Shown: in pieces, positions 56,841 through 64,000 of the stretch
How the letters are laid out: every line of letters begins with the position of its first letter
How positions within the stretch are numbered: position 1 is the first letter of the stretch
NCBI GenBank assembly: GCA_002389645.1
Contig: DGQE01000031.1
Location: forward strand, 124,001 to 188,000
Length of the DNA stretch: 64,000 nucleotides
Direction: 5' to 3'
DNA from: Flavobacteriales bacterium UBA4422
GTDB taxonomy: Bacteria; Bacteroidota; Bacteroidia; Flavobacteriales_G; Salibacteraceae
Translations under genes and position numbers: made by a program
Notes under the pieces: model-generated
The model's database searches: none
Seen by the model: only the letters and a program-made list of their open reading frames with translations
Told to the model about the DNA's origin: nothing

Positions 56841-56900
56841 AAAAATAGGCAGGCACCCCTAAAAAAAAGGGGGGTGTGAATAAATAATTATAATAATTCC

Positions 56901-56931
56901 TTTACCAACCCCTTATTTAAATCTAGTTTTG
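56901..56931 (+). promoter_or_regulatory. Candidate promoter for glnN
   Basis: TTTA (56901-56904), 19-bp spacer, TAGTTTTG (56924-56931, matches TAnnTTTG), 17 bp before the ATG. Confidence 0.55.
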
Positions 56932-56948
56932 CCTAAAATCTAAGAAAA

Positions 56949-59138
56949 ATGGCAAAATTGAGATTTCAAGCCCTGGAGTCGCTTCTAAACAGAAAGTATG
57001 AACTTCCAACAGAGCGTACTGAGAAAATTTCTGACTATTTCGGAGAAAACGTATTTCATGATCGTGCTATGCAGCAGTTTCTGTCAAAGGATGCTTACCG
57101 CAGACTTCGCGACTGCATGCAAAAAGGAAAAGGTTTAGAGCGCGATATTGCTGATGAAGTTGCTTCTGGAATGAAAGCTTGGGCTTTGTCAAAAGGTGTT
57201 ACACACTATACACATTGGTTTCAACCATTGACAGGAAGAACTGCTGAAAAGCATGATGCGTTTTTTTCGCCATCATCAATTGGTGAGTCTTTTGAAGAAT
57301 TTGGAGGTGCTCAGTTGATTCAGCAAGAACCAGATGCATCTAGTTTTCCAAATGGAGGTTTAAGAAACACATTTGAGGCTAGAGGATATACTGCTTGGGA
57401 TCCGAGCTCTCCTGCTTTTATCATGGGAGATACACTTTGTATTCCTACCGTTTTTGTTGCCTATACAGGTGAATCCCTTGATTATAAAGCGCCATTATTA
57501 AAAGCTCTTCATGCCTTAAATGATGCCGCAGTGCCTGTAGCTCAATACTTTGATCGAAATGTTACAAGAGTTACAGCCACATTAGGTTGGGAACAAGAGT
57601 ATTTCCTAGTTGATGATGCATTATATCGTGCACGTCCTGATTTGGTTATGACAGGTAGAACATTATTCGGTCATTCCTCTTCTAAGGGTCAGCAGTTGGA
57701 TGATCATTATTTTGGATCAATTCCAGAACGGGCAAGTGCATTTATGCGTGATTTTGAAAAAGAATCTCATCGATTAGGAATTCCTATTAAAACAAGACAC
57801 AATGAAGTAGCGCCCAATCAGTTTGAGTGTGCTCCTATTTTTGAGGAAACAAACTTGGCAGTTGATCACAATCAACTGCTAATGGATGTCATGGAAAAGG
57901 TGGCACACATGCATGGTCTGCGCGTTTTACTTCATGAAAAACCATATGCTGGAATTAACGGAAGTGGTAAACACAATAATTGGTCATTATCAACTGACAC
58001 TGGAGTGAACTTATTGAGTCCGGGTAATACACCCAAGACGAACATTAGGTTTTTGGCATTTTTCGTTAACACAATTAAAGCTGTTCACGACTATTCTGAT
58101 TTGTTAAGAGCATCAATTGCCTCAGCAAGTAATGATCACAGACTAGGAGCAAATGAAGCTCCTCCTGCTATTATTTCTGTGTTCATTGGTTCTCAACTAA
58201 CCAGGGCGCTGAATGACTTGGAGAAAAACGTGAAAGACAAAGGAATGTCTCCTGATGAGAAGACCGAGTTAAAGTTGCGAATTGGTAAAATTCCTGAAAT
58301 TTTATTGGATAATACGGATAGAAACAGAACCTCACCTTTTGCTTTTACTGGAAATAAATTTGAATTGAGAGCTGTGGGTTCTCAGGCAAACTGTTCATCG
58401 TCAATGACCGTTATGAATACCATTATGGCCAAACAGCTAAGAGTGTTCAAAAAAGATGTAGATGCTTTAATAGCTGAAGGTTCAAAGAAAGATGAGGCAA
58501 TCTTGGCTGTGTTGCGCAAATACATCATTGCATCAAAGAATATTTTGTTTGAAGGGAATGGTTATGGTGAGGAATGGGTGAAAGAAGCCGCTAAGCGCGG
58601 GTTATCGAATATTAAGACGACACCACATGCTTTGGAGAGTTACCATGATAAAAAGGTCGTTGCCTTGTTCAGCGACTTAGAGATTATTGCTCCGCAAGAG
58701 CTTGAGGCAAGAACTGAAATTTACCATGAGAATTATAAAATGAAGATTCAGATTGAGTCAAGAGTAGCTGGTGATTTAGTGTTGAATCATATAATTCCTG
58801 CCGCACTCTCATATCAGAATAAAGTGATTGAGACCTTAAAGAATTTGAAAGAAGTTTATTCCGGAGAAGATTTTAAAAAGCTTTCAGCTCCGCATGATAA
58901 AATTATTCGTGAAATCAGTGAGCGCCTATCGATAACTCGAGAGCTTATTGATCAAATGATTGAAGAGAGGAAGAAGGCTAATGTTTTAGGATCTGCAAGC
59001 GAGGGATCAATTGCTTACTGTGATAAAGTCCTTCCATACCTAGAAAAAATCAGGTATCAAGTTGATAAACTTGAACTTGTGGTTGAAGATGATTTATGGC
59101 CTTTACCGAAGTATAGAGAATTACTCTTCAGTAAGTAA
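56949..59138 (+). CDS. glnN: Glutamine synthetase type III
   Basis: This 729-residue enzyme of the GSIII family, typical of Bacteroidota and some cyanobacteria, is much longer than GSI. It makes glutamine from glutamate and ammonia with ATP. The N-terminal GSIII block includes ALSKGVTHYTHWFQPLTG and AEKHDAF. FEARGYTAWDPSSPAFIMGD and LGWEQEYFLVDDALY hold the metal and glutamate site. KTRHNEVAPNQFECAPIFEE and INGSGKHNNWSLSTDTGVN are family-specific. DRNRTSPFAFTGNKFELRAV closes the active site, and the C-terminal helices are long. It has its own promoter and terminator, so it is monocistronic. Confidence 0.96.
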   Translation: MAKLRFQALESLLNRKYELPTERTEKISDYFGENVFHDRAMQQFLSKDAYRRLRDCMQKGKGLERDIADEVASGMKAWALSKGVTHYTHWFQPLTGRTAEKHDAFFSPSSIGESFEEFGGAQLIQQEPDASSFPNGGLRNTFEARGYTAWDPSSPAFIMGDTLCIPTVFVAYTGESLDYKAPLLKALHALNDAAVPVAQYFDRNVTRVTATLGWEQEYFLVDDALYRARPDLVMTGRTLFGHSSSKGQQLDDHYFGSIPERASAFMRDFEKESHRLGIPIKTRHNEVAPNQFECAPIFEETNLAVDHNQLLMDVMEKVAHMHGLRVLLHEKPYAGINGSGKHNNWSLSTDTGVNLLSPGNTPKTNIRFLAFFVNTIKAVHDYSDLLRASIASASNDHRLGANEAPPAIISVFIGSQLTRALNDLEKNVKDKGMSPDEKTELKLRIGKIPEILLDNTDRNRTSPFAFTGNKFELRAVGSQANCSSSMTVMNTIMAKQLRVFKKDVDALIAEGSKKDEAILAVLRKYIIASKNILFEGNGYGEEWVKEAAKRGLSNIKTTPHALESYHDKKVVALFSDLEIIAPQELEARTEIYHENYKMKIQIESRVAGDLVLNHIIPAALSYQNKVIETLKNLKEVYSGEDFKKLSAPHDKIIREISERLSITRELIDQMIEERKKANVLGSASEGSIAYCDKVLPYLEKIRYQVDKLELVVEDDLWPLPKYRELLFSK

Positions 59139-59145
59139 AACACAG

Positions 59146-59175
59146 ACAGGTCGCTTAATGCGGCCTGTTTTTTTT
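59146..59175 (+). terminator. Terminator after glnN
   Basis: ACAGGTCGC (59146-59154), TTAAT loop, GCGGCCTGT (59160-59168): a nine-pair stem with one T-G pair, then eight T. Strong intrinsic terminator. Confidence 0.85.
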
Positions 59176-59177
59176 GA

Positions 59178-59209
59178 TTGCTAGCTAATATCATATTTCA
59201 TTAGATTTG
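59178..59209 (+). promoter_or_regulatory. Candidate promoter for the OmpA-family gene
   Basis: TTG (59178-59180), 21-bp spacer, TAGATTTG (59202-59209, exact TAnnTTTG), about 60 bp before the coding start. Confidence 0.5.
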
Positions 59210-59267
59210 CCTCTTTCATAATAGACAGGATTATGATTTAATCATCACAGACAAACTCGTAAGACAA

Positions 59268-61310
59268 GTGAAGCGTATGACATATCTTAAAGGAGCGATA
59301 GGAGCTCTTTGCTTTGTGATAATATCAACTATCGCATTTGGGCAGAAGGATTTAACTAAAGAGGCGGATTTAACCTATCAAGCAGGGTCGTTTTATGCCG
59401 CGGTTGATGCTTATAAGAAGGCTTACTCTAAAGAAAGCAAGCAAACTGAAAAGGCTAGAATTCTATTCAGAATTGGTGATTCATATCGCTTGATACAAGA
59501 TGCAGCTCAGGCTGAAGTTTGGTATCAAAAGGCAGAAGCTGCCTCATTTGAAGATCCTATACTGAAAGTTAGGTTGGGCGATATTTTGAGGTCTCAAGGT
59601 CGATATGATGATGCAATAGAGAGTTACCGAGAGGCGATGGCCAAGGCGTCAGGAGAAGTCAAAACTTTTGCAGAGAACGGAATCAATGCTTGTGAAACGG
59701 CAGTGAAAATGCAGAAGAACCCGGCACGATATGTCGTAAATAACGAGGCTCAATTGAATTCAAAATATTATGACTTTTCTTTGATCTATGCCGATAAGAA
59801 GTTAGAGTCAATTTATTTCACTTCTTCTCGTCCAGGAGCCGCTGGCAATTCAACAGATGAGATTTACGGAGAGAGTTTCAGTGATATCTACCGTTCTGAA
59901 AGAGATAATAAGGGCAAGTGGTCTTCTCCACAACCGCTAGGTGAAAATATCAGTAGTCCGGCAAACGAAGGAGCTGCATTTCTTGATTCTAAATACAGTC
60001 AATTGTATTTCACACGTTGTGGTTATGATAAAAACAAGCCATTTGGCTGTCAAATTTATACTTCAAGAAGTCAAGGGCGTGATTGGGCAGATCCCGAATT
60101 ATTGGATTTTGGAATTGATGACACCACTGCTGCTGGTCATCCTATCGCTATTGATGATGATTTAATATTGTTTGCTTCCGATATGTACGGTGGTCAAGGA
60201 GGAAAGGATTTATGGTACATTAAATACGAGAAGAAGACCAAGCTTTGGGGACCAGCTGTTAATCTTGGACCAGAAATTAATACGCCTGGAAATGAAATGT
60301 TCCCTTATATCCATGAAAACGGTGATTTATACTTTGCTTCCGATGGTCACATTGGAATGGGAGGGTTAGACATCTTTAAGGCTAAATTGAAAGGCGAAGA
60401 TGCTGAGTCATTGAAATGGGGAACTCCTGAAAATGTGGGAGCTCCGATCAATTCTTCAAGCAATGATTATTCAATTATTTGGGAAGAAGATAAGGATCGC
60501 GGATACTTCACTTCAGACCGCCCTGGTGGAAAAGGCGGAGATGATATCTACAGTTTTATGATGCCTCCACTAATTTTCATGTTGGAAGGAACTGTTACTG
60601 ACGTAGATACAAAAGAGCCACTTGGCGATGTGAAGGTTTCCCTTGTTGGAACGGATGGTTCAGTAGGTGAGGTGAAAACAGACCCAACTGGTCATTATGA
60701 GTTTGAAGTGCGTGAAAACGAAGAACGCTATATACTTGAGAATACTTCATACACAATTGAAGTTTCTGCAGTAGAAAGTCCTGCATCTAACGATCATAAG
60801 TATTTAGGCGCTAAAGGTCAGGAGACTACAGTAGGATTGATGGAGTCAACAGCATTTGTTAAGGATTTTGCGCTGCTGTGTGCTGACTGTGATAAGGAGA
60901 TTAAAATGCCATTGGTATTATACGAGCTAGGAAAATGGGATTTGATGATTGATGAAACTATTAATTCAAAAGACTCATTAGAGTACCTGTACAATATTCT
61001 AAAAGAGAACCAGACGATTATTGTTGAGTTAGCTGCGCATACAGATACAAGAGGTACTGATAAATCCAACCAAGTTCTTTCACAAAAGAGAGCTGAAACG
61101 TGTGTAAATTTCTTGATAGAAAGAGGCATAGATCCTGCTAGAATGGTTCCTGTTGGTTATGGTGAGGCCAGACCTATTGTTTCTGATGCTCAAATTGCTG
61201 CTCTTCCATCGAAAGAAGAAAGAGAAATTGCACATCAAAAGAACAGAAGAACTGTATTTCAGGTCTTGAGTTTTGACTTTATTCCAAAAGAGGAAGAAGG
61301 CACAAATTAG
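59268..61310 (+). CDS. OmpA-family envelope protein with TPR, PD40 and carboxypeptidase-regulatory-like modules
   Basis: The protein has 680 residues from GTG 59268 (MKRMTYLKGAIGALCF); ATG 59277 is also possible. A signal peptide ends near IAFGQ. TPR-like repeats follow (about 25-130), then PD40 beta-propeller blades (LESIYFTSSRPGAAGNSTDE; QLYFTRCGYDKNKPFG; DLYFASDGHIGMGGLDIF; RGYFTSDRPGGKGGDDIYSF). A CarboxypepD_reg-like domain reads LEGTVTDVDTKEPLGDVKVS. The C-terminal OmpA peptidoglycan-binding domain has LAAHTDTRGTDKSNQVLSQK and VPVGYGEARPI. This order matches PorE and related T9SS-associated proteins of Bacteroidota, so a role in anchoring a secretion or motility complex to the cell wall is likely. 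A promoter and strong terminator flank it. Confidence 0.91.
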   Translation: MKRMTYLKGAIGALCFVIISTIAFGQKDLTKEADLTYQAGSFYAAVDAYKKAYSKESKQTEKARILFRIGDSYRLIQDAAQAEVWYQKAEAASFEDPILKVRLGDILRSQGRYDDAIESYREAMAKASGEVKTFAENGINACETAVKMQKNPARYVVNNEAQLNSKYYDFSLIYADKKLESIYFTSSRPGAAGNSTDEIYGESFSDIYRSERDNKGKWSSPQPLGENISSPANEGAAFLDSKYSQLYFTRCGYDKNKPFGCQIYTSRSQGRDWADPELLDFGIDDTTAAGHPIAIDDDLILFASDMYGGQGGKDLWYIKYEKKTKLWGPAVNLGPEINTPGNEMFPYIHENGDLYFASDGHIGMGGLDIFKAKLKGEDAESLKWGTPENVGAPINSSSNDYSIIWEEDKDRGYFTSDRPGGKGGDDIYSFMMPPLIFMLEGTVTDVDTKEPLGDVKVSLVGTDGSVGEVKTDPTGHYEFEVRENEERYILENTSYTIEVSAVESPASNDHKYLGAKGQETTVGLMESTAFVKDFALLCADCDKEIKMPLVLYELGKWDLMIDETINSKDSLEYLYNILKENQTIIVELAAHTDTRGTDKSNQVLSQKRAETCVNFLIERGIDPARMVPVGYGEARPIVSDAQIAALPSKEEREIAHQKNRRTVFQVLSFDFIPKEEEGTN

Positions 61311-61327
61311 ATTAATAACATAATTGG

Positions 61328-61367
61328 AACCGTGTGAGTAAGTATACCTTATTCATGCGGTTTTTTT
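61328..61367 (+). terminator. Terminator after the OmpA-family gene
   Basis: AACCGTGTGAGTAAG (61328-61342) pairs with CTTATTCATGCGGTT (61348-61362) over 15 positions including G-T pairs, loop TATAC, followed by T (61361-61367). Confidence 0.82.
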
Positions 61368-61379
61368 ATTGGTGAAAGA

Positions 61380-62564
61380 ATGGAAGTGAGTAAAAAATAC
61401 GCTGATCGAGGTGTTTCTGCTGGCAAAGAAGACGTCCACAACGCGATCAAGAATATTGATAAGGGGTTATTTCCAGGTGCATTTTGTAAGGTTATTCCTG
61501 ATGTGTTATCTGGTGATGAAAGTAAATGCCTTGTCATGCACGCTGATGGTGCGGGTACTAAATCGTCATTGGCATATGCCTATTGGAAAGAGACTAATGA
61601 CCTATCTGTTTGGAAGGGAATTGCTCAAGATGCTGTTGTCATGAATACCGATGATTTGCTTTGTGTTGGAGCAAGAGGTCCCATTGCCTTGTCTTCAACC
61701 ATTGGACGCAACAAATCTGAAATTCCTGGCGAGGTAATAAAATCTATTATTGAAGGCACAGAAGAGTTACTTCAAAACCTAAGAGATAATGGCTTCAATA
61801 TTTTCTCAACTGGCGGAGAAACTGCTGATGTTGGTGATTTGGTGAGGTCTATTATCGTTGATAGCACGGTTACTGCGGTTATGAATCGCGCAGATATTAT
61901 TGATAATGCCAACATTAAAGTTGGAAATGTAATTGTTGGTCTTGCTTCTGATGGTCAGGCCACTTACGAGAAGCAATGGAATGCTGGTACAGGGTCAAAC
62001 GGACTTACATCCGCGCGACACGATTTATTCAATAAAGAAGTGGGTAGGCGCTTCCCGGAAAGTTTCAACGCAGCAATTTCAGATGATCTTGCTTATGTAG
62101 GTCCATACTTCTTAACCGATACTGTTGAAGGAGTGCCAGTTGATGCAGGAAAGATGGTTCTTTCACCAACAAGAACATATGCTCCAATTATGATGAAGGT
62201 CTTTGAAGAGCTTCAAGGCAAAATCGATGGAATGATTCATTGCTCCGGTGGAGGCCAAACGAAAATTCTTCATTTTTTGAATCAAAATCGAGTCATTAAG
62301 AATAATTTATTTAAAACTCCAATCATGTTTGAGCTTATTCAAAAACACTCTCAAACTTCTTGGAAAGAAATGTATCAAGTATTCAATATGGGGCATCGAT
62401 TAGAGCTTTATTTAGATGAAAAGCATGCTCAAACGGTTATTGATATCGCTAAATCATTCAATGTGAATGCACAGATTATAGGATATGTTGATTCGAACCC
62501 TCAGCCAGAACTGGAGATTCACCATGGTAATAATAAACTAGACTATTCTAAAACAAGCTTATGA
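61380..62564 (+). CDS. purM: Phosphoribosylformylglycinamidine cyclo-ligase (AIR synthase), Bacteroidota form
   Basis: This 394-residue protein has the PurM fold: [20 protein letters not shown], then [17 protein letters not shown] (ATP/substrate Gly-rich turn). [20 protein letters not shown] is the family signature with metal-binding Asp, and [20 protein letters not shown] and [19 protein letters not shown] follow. It closes FGAM to aminoimidazole ribotide in purine synthesis. It is longer and more divergent than enterobacterial PurM (about 345 residues), as in other Bacteroidota, where it is sometimes only called 'AIR synthase-related'. It overlaps prfA by 4 bp and heads purM-prfA-pyrF. Confidence 0.92.
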   Translation: MEVSKKYADRGVSAGKEDVHNAIKNIDKGLFPGAFCKVIPDVLSGDESKCLVMHADGAGTKSSLAYAYWKETNDLSVWKGIAQDAVVMNTDDLLCVGARGPIALSSTIGRNKSEIPGEVIKSIIEGTEELLQNLRDNGFNIFSTGGETADVGDLVRSIIVDSTVTAVMNRADIIDNANIKVGNVIVGLASDGQATYEKQWNAGTGSNGLTSARHDLFNKEVGRRFPESFNAAISDDLAYVGPYFLTDTVEGVPVDAGKMVLSPTRTYAPIMMKVFEELQGKIDGMIHCSGGGQTKILHFLNQNRVIKNNLFKTPIMFELIQKHSQTSWKEMYQVFNMGHRLELYLDEKHAQTVIDIAKSFNVNAQIIGYVDSNPQPELEIHHGNNKLDYSKTSL

Positions 62565-63643
62565 GTAAATTGATGAGTAAGCTTGAGTCTATCAAAGAGC
62601 GATGGGCACAGGTGGAGTTGAAGCTTTCTGATCCTGAGATTACTGGAGACATGTCTCGCTATGTGAAACTAAATAAGGAATACAGCGAGCTTACCGAGAT
62701 AGTGAAGGCATATGAAGTTTATAAGAACTTAGTTGCAAACCTAGAAAGTACTAAGGAGATGCTTCAAACGGAAAAAGACGATGAAATGCGTGAAATCGCA
62801 AAGGAGGAATTACATGCTCTAGAAGATCAAATTCCAGAAATGGAAGAAAAGATTAGGTGGATGCTAATTCCGTCTGACCCTGAAGACGAGAAAAACGCTA
62901 TTCTAGAGATTCGTGCTGGAACTGGCGGTGACGAGGCCAGCATCTTTGCTGGGGACCTTTTTCGTATGTATTCACGCTTTATGGAAAAACAAGGTTGGAA
63001 AGTTGAATTGATCGATGAAACCGAAGGAACGTCAGGTGGTTACAAGGAGATAATTCTGAAGGTAACTGGTGATGAAGTTTATGGCACCTTAAAGTATGAA
63101 GCTGGTGTGCATCGAGTTCAAAGAGTACCTGAAACAGAAACGCAAGGAAGAGTGCATACTTCTGCTGCAACGGTGGCGGTATTGCCCGAGGCTGCGGATG
63201 TTGATGTGAATATTAATCCGGCCGATCTTGAATTCAAAACAGCAAGGTCGAGTGGTGCAGGTGGACAAAATGTGAATAAGGTTGAAACGAAGGTTCAATT
63301 AACCCATAAGCCATCAGGTATCACAATTCAATGTCAAGTATCTAGATCTCAACTTGCGAACCGAGAAATGGCATTAGAGATGTTGCGCTCGCGATTGTAC
63401 GACATAGAGTATTCTAAGCATATGTCCGAGATTTCATCCAAACGGAAAACAATGGTTTCGTCAGGAGATCGAAGTGCCAAGATTAGAACGTATAATTACC
63501 CTCAAGGTCGTGTAACTGATCACAGGATTGGATTAACACTTTACAATTTGGATGCAATAATTGGCGGTGACATTCAAAAGCTAATTGAAGAATTGAAAGT
63601 AGCAGAAAATGCAGAGAAGCTAAAAGCAGGAGAAGAAGTATAA
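62561..63643 (+). CDS. prfA: Peptide chain release factor 1
   Basis: This 360-residue RF1 ends translation at UAA and UAG. It has an N-terminal coiled-coil domain (about 1-105), then [40 protein letters not shown] and [13 protein letters not shown], with the stop-recognition region. [18 protein letters not shown] contains the GGQ that triggers peptide release. [19 protein letters not shown] ends the family blocks. The Gln of GGQ is the normal PrmC methylation target. The gene begins in the purM stop (ATGA) and pyrF follows after 10 bp. Confidence 0.96.
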   Translation: MSKLMSKLESIKERWAQVELKLSDPEITGDMSRYVKLNKEYSELTEIVKAYEVYKNLVANLESTKEMLQTEKDDEMREIAKEELHALEDQIPEMEEKIRWMLIPSDPEDEKNAILEIRAGTGGDEASIFAGDLFRMYSRFMEKQGWKVELIDETEGTSGGYKEIILKVTGDEVYGTLKYEAGVHRVQRVPETETQGRVHTSAATVAVLPEAADVDVNINPADLEFKTARSSGAGGQNVNKVETKVQLTHKPSGITIQCQVSRSQLANREMALEMLRSRLYDIEYSKHMSEISSKRKTMVSSGDRSAKIRTYNYPQGRVTDHRIGLTLYNLDAIIGGDIQKLIEELKVAENAEKLKAGEEV

Positions 63644-63653
63644 TATATTGATA

Positions 63654-64000
63654 ATGACAAAGGCAGAGTTAGTTGAATTGATAAAAAGAAAGAAGTCATT
63701 CTTATGTGTTGGACTTGACACTGATCCTGATAAGCTTCCAGCATCATTGAAAAATACCCCAGATGGGGTGTTTGAATTCAATAAAGCGATTATCGAATCT
63801 ACTTTGCCTTTTGCGGTTTCTTATAAGCTGAATATTGCTTTCTACGAAGCAATGGGTATCGAAGGGTGGGATATCCTGCAACGGACAGTTGATTTAATTC
63901 CACCTGGGGAAGCATTAATCATTGCTGATGCTAAAAGAGGTGATATCGGCAATACCGCTGCTCGTTACGGAAAGGCATTTTTTGAGACATTGAATTGCGA
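63654..64000 (+). CDS. pyrF: Orotidine 5'-phosphate decarboxylase, N-terminal part (3' truncated)
   Basis: From ATG 63654 the frame is open to the end of the window (115 codons visible). It reads MTKAELVELIKRKKSFLCVG, then LDTDPDKLPASL (substrate-binding Asp), SYKLNIAFYEAMGIEGW (Lys) and ALIIADAKRGDIGNTAARYG. The last holds the catalytic DxKxxD motif (ADAKRGDIGNT). This belongs to the type 2 (longer) OMP decarboxylases that convert orotidylate to UMP. It is the third gene after purM and prfA, an order seen in many Bacteroidota. The C-terminal part lies outside the window. Confidence 0.93.
   Translation, partial: MTKAELVELIKRKKSFLCVGLDTDPDKLPASLKNTPDGVFEFNKAIIESTLPFAVSYKLNIAFYEAMGIEGWDILQRTVDLIPPGEALIIADAKRGDIGNTAARYGKAFFETLNC

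Noticed and set aside
56854..56876. CACCCC / GGGGTG hairpin with an A-run loop before glnN
   Set aside because: No T run follows it, so it is not a normal terminator for the antiporter gene; the homopolymer runs make pairing ambiguous.

Overview
The window reads as chromosomal DNA of a free-living Bacteroidota bacterium, most likely order Flavobacteriales (Cryomorphaceae/Schleiferiaceae-like). The evidence is type IX secretion (T9SS) C-terminal sorting domains of both type A and type B, a fused SecDF, glutamine synthetase III, an OstA-like LPS transport protein, and repeated TAnnTTTG -7 promoter boxes typical of this phylum. There is no rRNA, tRNA, IS element, prophage or CRISPR array that I can see. 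Coding density is very high; the only gene-free stretch over 300 bp (33860-34180) holds the remains of a broken gene. The window opens inside an amidase gene and closes inside pyrF. Layout: (1) 1-4135, plus strand: the end of a cell-wall amidase, an MlaD-like lipid transport protein, a membrane ferredoxin-like protein with its CCG-domain partner, and a small protein often labelled 'ABC transporter ATPase'. (2) 4119-12583, minus strand: glyA-fahA, then RelA/SpoT, Fur, purA and the OstA-like gene. (3) 12642-14125, plus: a two-gene HTTM membrane cassette. (4) 14117-17232, minus: parA-parB-DUF5683-dapB. (5) 17470-22082: a flavin reductase on plus, then ftsK-lolA and a lipoprotein on minus. (6) 22194-27213, plus: arginase-argS and ffh-folD. 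(7) 27262-29048, minus: a dienelactone-hydrolase-like lipoprotein and a lipid A acyltransferase. (8) 29202-33859: murB, a small conserved gene, a TPR protein and an AddB-like nuclease. (9) 33863-34897, minus: an orphan response regulator followed in the same frame by a broken T9SS tail. (10) 35015-46477, plus: an M43 metalloprotease, menF-menD, DinB, a 1,039-residue TPR protein with an outer-membrane barrel protein, and gyrB. (11) 46525-51342, minus: a large T9SS type B surface protein, an ECF sigma factor, and a membrane-anchored protein ending in a gliding-motility-type domain. (12) 51449-64000, plus: mdh, secDF, tatA, a Na+/Ca2+ exchanger, glnN, an OmpA/PD40/TPR envelope protein, then purM-prfA-pyrF. 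Most of the content is core housekeeping (envelope biogenesis, secretion, nucleotide and menaquinone synthesis, replication and segregation). The least ordinary parts are the sigma factor/type-B-domain module lying antiparallel between gyrB and mdh, the response regulator with its in-frame T9SS debris, and the HTTM pair next to dapB. Seven clear hairpin terminators and twelve candidate promoters were located by eye. I did not find a convincing wholly new defence or mobile system; the sigma module is the best lead.
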